A stretch of DNA of 64,000 nt, taken from positions 8,432,001 through 8,496,000 of the forward strand of contig NZ_CP070225.1 in the NCBI RefSeq assembly GCF_021631985.1, given 5' to 3'. Made by a program: the position numbers and the translations under genes. Below are positions 35,090-43,361 of the stretch, in pieces (positions within the stretch are counted from its first letter, which is position 1; the number at the start of each line of letters is the position of its first letter). A model generated the notes under the pieces. The model did no database searches, was not told where the DNA came from, and saw nothing but the letters and a program-made list of their open reading frames with translations. The stretch comes from Sandaracinus amylolyticus (GTDB taxonomy: Bacteria; Myxococcota_A; Polyangia; Polyangiales; Sandaracinaceae).

Positions 35090-35897
35090 CGAGCCGCCCC
35101 CAGCGCACGCGCACCACGCCCTCGCGATACGCGCCATCACCCGCGCGCGTCTCGCGCACCAGCCACCGCGTTCCGTGCTCGTCCACGTCGATCGTCCATC
35201 CAGGCACGCGCCCGCGCTCCACACCGCGAACGATCCACCGACGCCGCGTCACCTCGCTCGACGCGGCGATCACCCCGCCCACAGCGACGACGACCACGAC
35301 GAGCGCGACCTCGCGCGCACCGGTCGGAGCCTCCGCGAACGGCACCACGATCGCCGCGCCGATCGCGCACCACGAGGCAGCGATGCGCAGCGCGCGAGGC
35401 TTCGTCGTGATCGTCGGTGGGTCGGTGACCCGCTGGAGCCCGAGGCCGAGCGGCACGAGCGCCGCGCCCGCGATTGCACCGAGCACTGCGCCCAGCGGCG
35501 CGGCGAAGATGGACGCGAGCAGCGCGAAGAAGCTCCACCCGAGGACCCTGAGCGGCTCACCGTGCACGCACGCGTCGACGACCCCCAGCACCACGAACGT
35601 GAGCGGCGTATTCACTGCACCCGCAACCGCCGAGAGTCCCGCGCTGAACGCGACGTCGCGCCGAGCGCCTGCGGACCACCACGCGAGCGCCGCGCTCGAG
35701 CACGCCGCGCTCCAGGCATGGAACGGAGGGAACACGGGAGGCGGTGACTCGTCGAACGAGACCAAGCCGTTCGCCGCCCAATCGAGCAGCACGTGGATGA
35801 CGATCGCGCTCGCGACCAGCACGACGCACGCGAACGCCGTGCGTCGCACTGTCACGATCCACCTCGCGACCCGCTCGTCGTCGACCGCGTCACCCAT
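35082..35897 (-). CDS. Tandem multi-pass membrane protein, array copy 4
   Basis: A 271-residue family member with head MGDAVDDERVARWIVTVRR. The third segment contains NTPLTFVVLGVVDACV, the fourth ASIFAAPLGAVLGAIAGAALVPLGLG, then DPPTITTKPRA, two more hydrophobic segments and the soluble tail GWTIDVDEHGTRWLVRETRAGDGAYREGVVRVRWGRLDG. Overlap of eight bases with its downstream neighbour, as in all intact junctions. In the family, Pro in the N(S/T)P of segment 3 and the Pro-Arg-Ala before segment 5 are the most constant non-tail residues. Confidence 0.82.
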   Translation of the reverse strand: MGDAVDDERVARWIVTVRRTAFACVVLVASAIVIHVLLDWAANGLVSFDESPPPVFPPFHAWSAACSSAALAWWSAGARRDVAFSAGLSAVAGAVNTPLTFVVLGVVDACVHGEPLRVLGWSFFALLASIFAAPLGAVLGAIAGAALVPLGLGLQRVTDPPTITTKPRALRIAASWCAIGAAIVVPFAEAPTGAREVALVVVVVAVGGVIAASSEVTRRRWIVRGVERGRVPGWTIDVDEHGTRWLVRETRAGDGAYREGVVRVRWGRLDG

Positions 35898-36699
35898 CGA
35901 GCCGCCCCCACCGCACGCGCAGCGCACCCTCGCGATACGCGCCGTCCCCGACCCGCGCCTCGCGCACCAGCCAGCGCGTCCCGTCGGGCGCCTGCGCGAC
36001 GCTCCACCCCCGGGCCTCGCCTCGCGCGGCGTGGCGTGCGAGCCGACGCCGTCTGAGTGCTTCGACCGCACCGCCGACGACCACCGCCCACGCGATCGCG
36101 GCCCCCACGGTCGCGACGTCTTGCATCCGTGCGATGGGCGCTCGCCACATCGCCACGACCGAGAGCCCGAGCGCGCACCACAACCCTGCCGTGCAGAGCG
36201 CACGAGGCATCGTCGTGATCGTGACCCGCCGGCCGAGGCCACCGAGCATGTTCACGAGGGGCAAGAACGCGATCCCGAAGCACCACCCGATCACGAACCC
36301 CAGCGGCGTGCTGCACATCATCGCGAGCGTGGCGGACAGCACCGAGATCTCGATCTCCGGCCATTGCCCGGGAGTCCCGATCGACCCGAGCAAGCCGACC
36401 GTCACGGGCCCGCAGGCGGTGCCGGCGATCGCCATCGCCCGAAGTGCGCTGCGGGCGTCGCGCGAGTGCCAGCCTGCGCACGCCGCCAGGGCTCCGACGA
36501 TCACCACGCCTGCCCACTCGTAGTCGGACGGCGATCCTGCGAACGCAGGCGCCACGTCGTACGCCGGCTCGGACGTGAGGACCGGCAGGAACGCACGGAT
36601 CGCGAGCCCACCTGGGAACGCCGTGACGATGGCGCACGCCGCTGCGCGCAACACGTCGATCGCGCGGCGCACCCGCTGGTCGTCGATCGGCTCACCCAT
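35890..36699 (-). CDS. Tandem multi-pass membrane protein, array copy 3
   Basis: A 269-residue family member, more divergent in its membrane part: head MGEPIDDQRVRRAIDVLRAA, then AIAGTACGPVTVGLLGSIG in place of the NSP-type segment, LGFVIGWCFGIAFLPLVNML, and VTITTMPRALCTAGLWCALGLSVVAM. The soluble tail is nearly identical to that of copy 2 (DGTRWLVREARVGDGAYREGALRVRWGRLDG). Shared tails with diverged membrane segments suggest gene conversion of the 3' ends or strong constraint on the tail. Confidence 0.82.
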   Translation of the reverse strand: MGEPIDDQRVRRAIDVLRAAACAIVTAFPGGLAIRAFLPVLTSEPAYDVAPAFAGSPSDYEWAGVVIVGALAACAGWHSRDARSALRAMAIAGTACGPVTVGLLGSIGTPGQWPEIEISVLSATLAMMCSTPLGFVIGWCFGIAFLPLVNMLGGLGRRVTITTMPRALCTAGLWCALGLSVVAMWRAPIARMQDVATVGAAIAWAVVVGGAVEALRRRRLARHAARGEARGWSVAQAPDGTRWLVREARVGDGAYREGALRVRWGRLDG

Positions 36700-37486
36700 C
36701 GAGCCGTCCCCACCGCACGCGCAGCGCACCCTCGCGATACGCGCCGTCCCCGACCCGCGCCTCGCGCACCAGCCAGCGCGTCCCGTCCTCGCCGCGCTCG
36801 ACGCTCCACTCGGCGCTCCCGACCGTGATCCGCCGAGTCCATCGAATCCGTCGCACCATCTCGACCAGCGCACCGAGCGCGACGAGCCCCGCGCTCGCCG
36901 CGAGCACGCGCACCGCGACGCTCGTGAAGAGCGACGACTCGATCGCCAGCGACACCGCGCACCAGAGGGCGCACACGAAGATCGCGCGCGGCACGCTGGT
37001 GATCGTCGGCTTCGCCACGTCACGCGCGAGCACGCCCACCAGCGGCGCGAGCCACGCACCGAACACGCTCCCGACCGAGAGCCCGACCGTCCCGCTGCAC
37101 GCCAGGCCGCAGATGCCGAGGCCCATCAGCTCGGCGGCCCGCGCCGTCGATCGCTGCTCGATCCCGACCATGATCGCGAACGCCATCATCACGATCGGCC
37201 CATGCGCCGCGCCCGCGATCGCCGCGCGCTTGAGCACATCGTCGATCGCCCTCGCGCGCCACGCGGCGATGCCGGCGAGGATCGCGGTCGTGCCCGCCGC
37301 GACCCACGCGTGGCGCCCGCTCGGCTCGGGGAGCGTCTGGGACCACTCGGGCTCGCCGAACACCCACGCTTGCGACAGGTACAGCACGACGAGCGCGCCC
37401 GGCGCCGCGGCCACCACCGCGAACGCGAGGCTGCGCATCACGTCGATCGCGCGCCGCGCCCGCTCGTCGTCGATCGGCTCACGCAT
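36692..37486 (-). CDS. Tandem multi-pass membrane protein, array copy 2
   Basis: A 264-residue family member with head MREPIDDERARRAIDVMRSLAFAVVAAAPGALVVLYL. It resembles copy 3 in its head and in AIAGAAHGPIVMMAFAIMVG. Later parts are SVGSVFGAWLAPLVGVLA, KPTITSVPRAIFVCALWCAVSLAI and the basic MVRRIRWTRR before the tail WSVERGEDGTRWLVREARVGDGAYREGALRVRWGRLDG. Its start, ATGCGTGA, overlaps the stop of copy 1 by eight bases. Confidence 0.82.
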   Translation of the reverse strand: MREPIDDERARRAIDVMRSLAFAVVAAAPGALVVLYLSQAWVFGEPEWSQTLPEPSGRHAWVAAGTTAILAGIAAWRARAIDDVLKRAAIAGAAHGPIVMMAFAIMVGIEQRSTARAAELMGLGICGLACSGTVGLSVGSVFGAWLAPLVGVLARDVAKPTITSVPRAIFVCALWCAVSLAIESSLFTSVAVRVLAASAGLVALGALVEMVRRIRWTRRITVGSAEWSVERGEDGTRWLVREARVGDGAYREGALRVRWGRLDG

Positions 37487-38294
37487 CGAGCCGCCCCCAC
37501 CGCGTCCGCACCACGCCCTCGCGATACGCGCCCTCACCCGCGTGCGTCTCGCGCACCAGCCAGCGCGTCCCGTGGTCGTCGCGCTCGACGCTCCATCCCG
37601 CGATCGCACCGCGCTCGATCGCCCGCACGCGCCAGCGCCGCCGCACGAGCTCCACGCACGCGAGGACCAACACCACTGTCGCGCTCGTCGCCAGCGCGAT
37701 CGCGCCCTCGTGTGCACCCTCGACGGTCCACCGTACCGACGCGATCGCCGTCGCGCACACCGCGGTCCACGCCGCTGCGACGCACATCGCGCGCGGCATC
37801 GAGGTGATCGTCGGACGTCGCGACACGCGCTCGAGCGCGAGCCCGAGCGGAACGAACGTCGCGGCCGCGAGCGCGCCGATCACGGCGCCGACCGGCACCC
37901 CGATCAGCGAGCCGCCCGTCGCGCACCTGATCCAGGGACCCAGCGCTCGCAGTCGATGGGTCGCGACGGCCTCCACGACGCCGATCACGAGACACGCGAG
38001 CGGCGAATTGAGCGCGCCGCCCGCCATCGCGAGACCTGCGGTCGACATGACGTCGCGGCGATGCCCAGCGATCCACCACGCGAGCACGCCCGTCGCGCAC
38101 GCCGCGATCCACGCGTACCAAGCGGGTGGCTGTGGCGGATACAGCTCGGGAGAGTCGAAGCTCGAGGTGGCGGCCACGACCGCGCACCCGTGGATCACGA
38201 TGCCGCCCCCGAGCACCATCACCAGGGCGAATGCGGTTCGCCGGATCGTGATCGTCCATCGCGCAACGCGCTCGTCGTCGACTGGCCCGAGCAT
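37479..38294 (-). CDS. Tandem multi-pass membrane protein, array copy 1 (promoter-proximal)
   Basis: A 271-residue family member and first gene of the array in the direction of transcription. Head MLGPVDDERVARWTITIRR, segments AFALVMVLGGGIVIHGCAVVAA, WYAWIAACATGVLAWWIAG, GGALNSPLACLVIGVVEAV, GGSLIGVPVGAVIGALAAATFVPLGLAL, then ITSMPRAMCVAAAWTAVCATAIA and tail GWSVERDDHGTRWLVRETHAGEGAYREGVVRTRWGRLDA. The promoter should lie in 38295-38377, where a hairpin ends the upstream gene. Start is ATG 38294; GTG 38300 is an alternative. Confidence 0.8.
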   Translation of the reverse strand: MLGPVDDERVARWTITIRRTAFALVMVLGGGIVIHGCAVVAATSSFDSPELYPPQPPAWYAWIAACATGVLAWWIAGHRRDVMSTAGLAMAGGALNSPLACLVIGVVEAVATHRLRALGPWIRCATGGSLIGVPVGAVIGALAAATFVPLGLALERVSRRPTITSMPRAMCVAAAWTAVCATAIASVRWTVEGAHEGAIALATSATVVLVLACVELVRRRWRVRAIERGAIAGWSVERDDHGTRWLVRETHAGEGAYREGVVRTRWGRLDA

Positions 38295-38319
38295 CCGCAC
38301 AGCCTAGCCCGAACGCACG

Positions 38320-38353
38320 AACGCCCCGCGGCGCTTCCGCGCCGCAGGGCGTT
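38320..38353 (-). terminator. Hairpin downstream of the DUF6209 gene
   Basis: A 15-bp stem with one mismatch (AACGCCCCGCGGCGC / GCGCCGCAGGGCGTT) and TTCC loop lies between the DUF6209 stop and the start of the membrane-protein array. It insulates the array from upstream transcription. Confidence 0.72.
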
Positions 38354-38377
38354 TCCCCGCACCGACCCGTCGTCAGC

Positions 38378-39706
38378 TCACGGCAGGCAGATCTCGAGCT
38401 GATTCCGGTAGTCCTCGAACGTCCCGAAGAAGTTCGCGCCATCGGCGCGACGCAGCGCGACGCCGTTCACCGTGAAGTAGTACTCGACGTTCGCCGCGAC
38501 GTAGACGCCGTCGCCCGAGACCCGCAGATCCGCGTCGGGGCACTGCGACGGATCGGTGCGCGTGTACGGCCCCGCGAGCGGATCGATCTCCGCCATCGGC
38601 AGCTCGTAGCGCGCGTCGTTTCCCACGCGCCGGAAGAAGCGCACGTAGCGCGTCTGGAACGCACCGCTCGAGCGCCAGCGATAGTGCACCTGCACGTCGA
38701 GGTCGGCCCACAGGTTCGCGTTGTCGAAGTCGGTCACGCCCTCCTTCCACACGTCGAAGTAGATCGCGCGGATCGCGGCGCGCTGCCGCGCGTACGTGCC
38801 GTACGTCCAGCCGTTCTCGAGCGGGCGACGGCTCGCATCACACGGACCGTCGCACGTCATGCGATCGATCACCGACGCCGCGTTGCCCATCCAGCCCGGC
38901 GCGCGCGGATCGGCGTCGACCACGACGCGATGGTTCGCGCCATCGAGCGAGTCCCACGCGCGGCAGCCGTAGTACCCCTGGTTCTCGAACCAGAGCTGCA
39001 GCTCGCCGCTCTCCACGAGATCGATCACGCCGCTCCCGCTCGTGACCGGCACGTACCCGGTGCGCCCGCTCGGGAAGCGGTAGTGCGCGAGGATGCTCCA
39101 CGCCGGAAGGCCGTAGCGGGTGTCGCGACACTGCGGCAGGCGCGAGACGTCGTACTCGATGGTGAGGCGCGCGCTCTGGCGCACGTCGCCGCTCACCGAG
39201 ATCCCACCCGACGCGGGGAAGCGCGCGATCGGCGCCTCGTCGGTGGGCGCAGCCTCGATGGTGAAGCGGTAGTTCGCGCCGAACGCCGAGTCCCAGCCCT
39301 GACAGCCGAACGACGACGTGTTCTCGAACCACACCTCGAGCTCGCCGGCCTGCGTCAGCTCGATCGGCAGACCGACCTGATCGGGCGCCGGCGCGTGGCC
39401 CGCGACGTGGACCGAACGAACGTCGCCGCCCGCGATGCGGTAGTGCGCGGAGATCGACCACGCCGGGTTGCCGTAGCGCTCGCCGCGGCAGGTCGTCAGG
39501 CGCGACGCGTCGTAGGTGATCGTCGCGATCCCGCCCGCCACCAGCGCGCCCTCGACGCGCTGCTGGAAGTCGGCGGTGAACACGAGCTCGGCGCTGCGGC
39601 CCTCGAGCCCCGCGCGATCGACCGCGATCGAGCCCTCGGCCTCGGGCGCGCACGCGACCAGCGCGAGCGCGACGAGCACGGAATTCACGAGCTGGATTGG
39701 GCGCAT
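38378..39706 (-). CDS. Lipoprotein with duplicated DUF6209-like modules
   Basis: A 442-residue exported lipoprotein with signal peptide LVNSVLVALALVAC. Two modules of about 115 residues follow, each with TITYDASRLxxCR-type and PAWSI(S/L)AHYRxxxG motifs and a closing LxVWFEN/LQLWFENxxxxGCxxWDSxxGANxR. This is the pattern of DUF6209, a family of secreted proteins common in Myxococcota. A third, partial unit (VHYRWRSSGAFQTRYVRF, VEYYFTVNG) is near the end. Beta-sandwich folding and ligand or surface binding are inference. The gene faces a small lipoprotein gene across 125 bases. Confidence 0.8.
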   Translation of the reverse strand: MRPIQLVNSVLVALALVACAPEAEGSIAVDRAGLEGRSAELVFTADFQQRVEGALVAGGIATITYDASRLTTCRGERYGNPAWSISAHYRIAGGDVRSVHVAGHAPAPDQVGLPIELTQAGELEVWFENTSSFGCQGWDSAFGANYRFTIEAAPTDEAPIARFPASGGISVSGDVRQSARLTIEYDVSRLPQCRDTRYGLPAWSILAHYRFPSGRTGYVPVTSGSGVIDLVESGELQLWFENQGYYGCRAWDSLDGANHRVVVDADPRAPGWMGNAASVIDRMTCDGPCDASRRPLENGWTYGTYARQRAAIRAIYFDVWKEGVTDFDNANLWADLDVQVHYRWRSSGAFQTRYVRFFRRVGNDARYELPMAEIDPLAGPYTRTDPSQCPDADLRVSGDGVYVAANVEYYFTVNGVALRRADGANFFGTFEDYRNQLEICLP

Positions 39707-39830
39707 CTTCCATCCCCTGCAGGAGTCACTCAGGCCGGAGTGACTAGCATCGTCGGGAGGCGAGGCAACCACGTCGCCTCACACCCGCGACGCTCGTCAC
39801 GACGGCCTCGCGGGCGCACGCTCGATCGCG

Positions 39831-40133
39831 ATGCGCCCGCTGCTCGTCCTCGCGCTCCTCGGCGTCGGATGCGTCGAGCCCGACGGCTCCTACGCGTGCG
39901 GCCCGGTCGGCGCGTATCTCTTCTGCGCGCCCGACGAGGCGTGCGTCGGCGTGATCTCGTTCACCGGCGCAGCGCCCGAGGTCTGGGCCTGCGCCCCCGA
40001 CGTCGGCTGCGACGCGCCCGAGGACGACTACTGCGACGAGCGCGCGACGTCCGCGCGCTGCGAGCCCACGCGCGCCGACGCCAACGACGGATCACGCCCG
40101 CTGGTCAGCGTCGTGCGCTGCGAGGTCCCGTAG
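39831..40133 (+). CDS. Small Cys-rich lipoprotein
   Basis: A 100-residue lipoprotein: RPLLVLALLGVGC signal peptide with lipobox GVGC, then a Cys-rich body with CGPVGAYLFCAPDEACVGVI and CAPDVGCDAP. The FCxPDEACVGV pattern recalls the short disulfide modules of other secreted myxobacterial proteins. Divergent from the DUF6209 lipoprotein, so both may share regulation. It ends at a perfect 22-bp palindrome that starts in its stop codon. No function is recognised. Confidence 0.68.
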   Translation: MRPLLVLALLGVGCVEPDGSYACGPVGAYLFCAPDEACVGVISFTGAAPEVWACAPDVGCDAPEDDYCDERATSARCEPTRADANDGSRPLVSVVRCEVP

Positions 40134-40154
40134 ATCGTTGGAGCTCCAACGATC
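40133..40154 (+). terminator. Perfect 22-bp palindrome at a stop codon
   Basis: The 22 bases from GATCGTTGG through the central AGCT to CCAACGATC are fully self-complementary and begin at the last base of the TAG stop. The position suggests a terminator, or a protein-binding palindrome, as there is no unpaired loop. Confidence 0.6.
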
Positions 40155-40172
40155 TCGAGGACTGGCGAAGAT

Positions 40173-40404
40173 CGGCTCGCCCGCCGGTCGTCCGGGACCT
40201 GCGGGACGAGCACTCCGGTGAGGACTCAAATCGGCTCGCCCGCCGGTCGCTCCCGTCCGCGCGCTTCGCGCGCTCCCGTCCGGGACCTGCGGGACGAGCA
40301 CTCCGGTGAGGACTCAAATCGGCTCGCCCGCCGGTCCCTACCGTCCGCGCGCTCCGCGCGCTCCCGTCCGGGACCCGCGGGACGAGCACTCCGGTGAGGA
40401 CTCA
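40173..40404. repeat. Type II repeat cluster (three partial/full copies) ending in a stop codon
   Basis: Units beginning GGCTCGCCCGCCGGTC start at 40173, 40233 and 40321. The full unit continues with CCGTCCGCGCGCT(T/C)CGCGCGCTCCCGTCCGGGACC(T/C)GCGGGACGAGCACTCCGGTGAGGACTCA, shown here only to describe the order of its parts. Read on the minus strand the last copy starts with the TGA stop of the hydrolase gene. GCGCGC arms make a strong hairpin. Related copies are at 48764 and 55296. Confidence 0.85.
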
Positions 40405-41292
40405 GCGGGCGAGGGTGGGGTGCGACCGGCCGAAGAACTCGAGCACCGCGCTCGCGAGCTGCTCGGGGACTTCGTTGGCGAGCGAGTGGCGCGCGCCGGG
40501 GAACACCTTGAGCTCGGCGCGCGGGATCATCCCCGCGAGGCGCTTCACGCCTTCGCCCATGCCGAGCCCGTGATCGCGATCGCCCCATCCGAGCAGCGTC
40601 GGCTGGGTGATGCGCTCGGCGTACGCGAAGTGCGTGTGCAGGAACTGGTCGAACGCGACCTCGAAGTACATGCGCGCGAAGCCCGGCCCCATGACCTCGC
40701 GGTAGTACGCGAACGTGTCGCGCAGCGTCTGATCGCGCTTGGGCCAACGCGCCTCGTACCAGTACCGCGACTGCACCCAGACGAAGGGCCAGAAGAGGAA
40801 TCGCCCCGCGGCGCGACCGAGCGCCTTGCCCACGTCGGCGACCAGCTTCGCGGGCTGCCACGCGCCCGCCGGCGCCCACGCCGCGAGCTCGGGGAAACGA
40901 TCGGGGACACGATGACCGAGGCGCAGCGTCAGATTGCCACCGAGGCTGCCGCCCCCGACGCGCGCCCGCTGCACTCCGACCACGTCGAGGAAGCCGAGCA
41001 GCGTGTCCTCGTAGAGCTGCAGCGAGTAGGGGCGGTTCGGCTTCTCCGAGTAGCCGCACCCCGGTAGGTCCGCGACCAGCACGCGATGACGCCGCGCGAG
41101 GTGCGGGACGAGATCGTCGTACTCCTCGATGCGCGATGTGTGGCCGTGCACCAGCAGCAGCGGTGTCGGGTCCGCATCGCGCTCGGTCGGACCGACGTCG
41201 ATGTACCGGAGGCGCATGCCCAGCACGTCCACGTCGTGCTGCTCGAACTGTGTTCCGCGAGCGCGTTGCGGCCGTCGGAGTCCCGGGGGCAT
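40402..41292 (-). CDS. Alpha/beta hydrolase
   Basis: A 296-residue alpha/beta hydrolase. The strand-turn PLLLVHGHTSRIEEY carries the oxyanion HG motif, GGGSLGGN (GxSxG) the nucleophile Ser, GDRDHG a candidate acid and GARHSLANEVPEQ the catalytic His. DLPGCGYSEKP is the usual post-strand motif. A large helical cap (about 150-225, rich in Trp/Tyr/Phe) suggests a hydrophobic substrate. ATG 41292 with GGAG upstream was preferred to GTG 41307. It is alone between repeats and the asparagine-synthetase-like gene. Confidence 0.85.
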   Translation of the reverse strand: MPPGLRRPQRARGTQFEQHDVDVLGMRLRYIDVGPTERDADPTPLLLVHGHTSRIEEYDDLVPHLARRHRVLVADLPGCGYSEKPNRPYSLQLYEDTLLGFLDVVGVQRARVGGGSLGGNLTLRLGHRVPDRFPELAAWAPAGAWQPAKLVADVGKALGRAAGRFLFWPFVWVQSRYWYEARWPKRDQTLRDTFAYYREVMGPGFARMYFEVAFDQFLHTHFAYAERITQPTLLGWGDRDHGLGMGEGVKRLAGMIPRAELKVFPGARHSLANEVPEQLASAVLEFFGRSHPTLAR

Positions 41293-41539
41293 GGCTGTTG
41301 GCTCCACGTACGTTTCTTATGGTCCCCGCACGTGCTCGCGTCGAGCATCACGCCTGCATTTGACTGATGCGAGGCGTGCTGCCATGCCGCGAACGTCGGA
41401 TGCGCGCGTCGCGATCTCCATTGCCAGCCGAGCTGCGCCCGTGCACCGACCACTCGACTTTGCGAGCTCGACGCGTCCGGCGCTCCCGCGCGCGCGGCGA
41501 CCTCGTCGTGTGCAATCGCTTGGTCCATGAGGTGAGTCG

Positions 41540-43333
41540 ATGCGCGATGTCGTGATGGTTTGCTGCCGGAGAGGTCACACGCTCGAAGACCTGCTCCCCG
41601 AGATCAACTCCGTGCTCGAGGCGTTCGTCGATCCGGAGACGACCACGGCCGACGTGTGGTTCGACTGGAGCTCGAGCTTCGCGATGGTGCACCTCACGCC
41701 ATCGAACGGGCGCGGCGAGATCAAGATGCATCGCGTGAAGCGACAGCGCGCGTTCGTCTACACCGGGTACGTGCGGCCGGAGTGGCGCGACCCGGCGACC
41801 ATCGCCGCCAAGCTCGCGCAGCGCGAAGGCCGGCTCGTCCTCGACGAGTCGCCGGGCGGGATCGCCGCGTACTTCCTCGCCGACACGAACCACGGGCAGT
41901 GCTTCGCGTGGTCGAGCCACGCGGGGGTGCAGAGCGTGTTCTACACGGTCGGCCCGCGGTGCATCGCGATCAGCAACCGACCGCTGCTCTCGCACGTGGT
42001 CGGCTTCGAGACGACGCGGCCCACGTTCTCGGTGCGCTGGGCGCATCAGATCGTGATCGCCGGCAGCACGCTGTGGGACGACACGCCCTACGAGGGCACG
42101 CGACACATCGAGCCGCGATCGATGATCGTGGTGAACGCCGACGGCCGGCTCGAGCATCGCCCGCACCCGGTCCCGCTGCAGCGCCGGAGCTATCCGGACG
42201 GCAGCAAGGAAGCGATCGACGAGCTCGCGCACGAGAGCCTGGGCGCAGCGTCGGTCCTGCGCGGCATGCCGAAGGCGGAGCTCCGGCTGAGCGGAGGCAA
42301 GGACAGTCGCTACGTCGCGGCCGTCCTCTCGCGTGCGGGCGCCGACGTGGAGTCGGTGACGTACTCCGAGACCCATGCCGGTGAAGGACCGCTCGCCCGA
42401 GTCGTCGCGGATCACTTCGGGATCCCGCATCGCATCGGGACCATGCCGATCGCGACGCCCGAGAACGTCCTCGCGACGGTGTACCGGAACCTCCGTCGCA
42501 GCGACGGGCTCCTCTCGGAGAATCGTCAGCTCGTGTTCGGGTCGCTCGATCGATCCGATGGCCAGCCGTTCATCGACGGGCAGGCGCATCACCCGCGCGG
42601 CGGATACGGGATCGTCATGGGCGACGCGCTGAAGGTCCGCGAGCGCATGCACGGGCACTGCGACGGACTGCGGAAGCTCGTGGTGCCCGAGCTGGCGGAC
42701 GAGCGAGCGCGCCGCGTCGACGAGATCATCGACGGCTGGACCCTCTCTCATCCCGCCGAGGCCGCGTACTGGATGTACAGCGACTATCGGATGACGCGCT
42801 GGATCAACGGCTCGTACCTCGCGGGCTCTCGCCAGCGCCCGTACGTGTGGCTCTGCATGGACGAGCGCGTGCTCTCCGCGATCTCGCAGATCTCGGTCTA
42901 CGATCGCAGCAGCGAGCGGGCGTTCTACGCGGCGATGATCCAGATCGCCAAGCCCGGGATCGAGCGCATTCCGCTGTACGAGGATCAGTGGAAGTTCGAT
43001 CGCGCGGGCAAGGACGCGTCCCCGTTCCCCGACGGCTACGAAGAGCGCAACACGCCGTTCGTGCTGCCGCAGGAGCCGGGGCGCGGCCGGGCTTCGCCGG
43101 AGCGCCGGCTCGGGCTGGTGTGGTCGACCTTCCGTCGGCTCGTGCTCGAGACCAAGAGCGGCGCTGCGGTGGCCGAGTGCGTCGATCCCACGGTGCGTGC
43201 CGCGCTGCTCGAGGGTGGCGCAGCGCACGAGTCGCTGGGGCTCACCCACGGCGTGCTGGTCGACTTCATCTGGCGCATCACCGCGGCCTCGCTGGTGCTC
43301 GAAGGCGAGTGGCTCTCTCCGCAGCCCGCGTGA
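41540..43333 (+). CDS. Asparagine-synthetase-like ATP pyrophosphatase
   Basis: A 597-residue protein whose C-terminal part is a PP-loop ATP pyrophosphatase: LRLSGGKDSRYVAAVLS (loop 251-256), as in asparagine synthetase B and lasso-peptide cyclases. The N-terminal 200 residues have the layout of the class II glutaminase domain (a FDWSSSFAMV strand, LDESPGGIAAYFLADT, RPLLSHVVG), but the catalytic Cys expected at position 2 is absent, so ammonia from glutamine is unlikely. AGGTGAG precedes ATG 41540. No leader peptide, RRE or transglutaminase gene is adjacent. It may activate a carboxylate for amide formation in a pathway not visible here. Confidence 0.8.
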   Translation: MRDVVMVCCRRGHTLEDLLPEINSVLEAFVDPETTTADVWFDWSSSFAMVHLTPSNGRGEIKMHRVKRQRAFVYTGYVRPEWRDPATIAAKLAQREGRLVLDESPGGIAAYFLADTNHGQCFAWSSHAGVQSVFYTVGPRCIAISNRPLLSHVVGFETTRPTFSVRWAHQIVIAGSTLWDDTPYEGTRHIEPRSMIVVNADGRLEHRPHPVPLQRRSYPDGSKEAIDELAHESLGAASVLRGMPKAELRLSGGKDSRYVAAVLSRAGADVESVTYSETHAGEGPLARVVADHFGIPHRIGTMPIATPENVLATVYRNLRRSDGLLSENRQLVFGSLDRSDGQPFIDGQAHHPRGGYGIVMGDALKVRERMHGHCDGLRKLVVPELADERARRVDEIIDGWTLSHPAEAAYWMYSDYRMTRWINGSYLAGSRQRPYVWLCMDERVLSAISQISVYDRSSERAFYAAMIQIAKPGIERIPLYEDQWKFDRAGKDASPFPDGYEERNTPFVLPQEPGRGRASPERRLGLVWSTFRRLVLETKSGAAVAECVDPTVRAALLEGGAAHESLGLTHGVLVDFIWRITAASLVLEGEWLSPQPA

Positions 43334-43361
43334 GCTCTGGGTCGTCGTCCGCTCGCGCGCG

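Noticed and set aside
33500-38402. Long plus-strand frames across the membrane-protein array
   Set aside because: They are antisense to the paralogues and similar to each other only because the paralogues are. Their translations are low-complexity Arg/His/Pro-rich.
41293-41539. Possible lasso-type precursor peptide upstream of the asparagine-synthetase-like gene
   Set aside because: Short frames exist but none has a leader-like head, a conserved Thr before a Gly core or a ribosome site. No RRE or transglutaminase gene is near.
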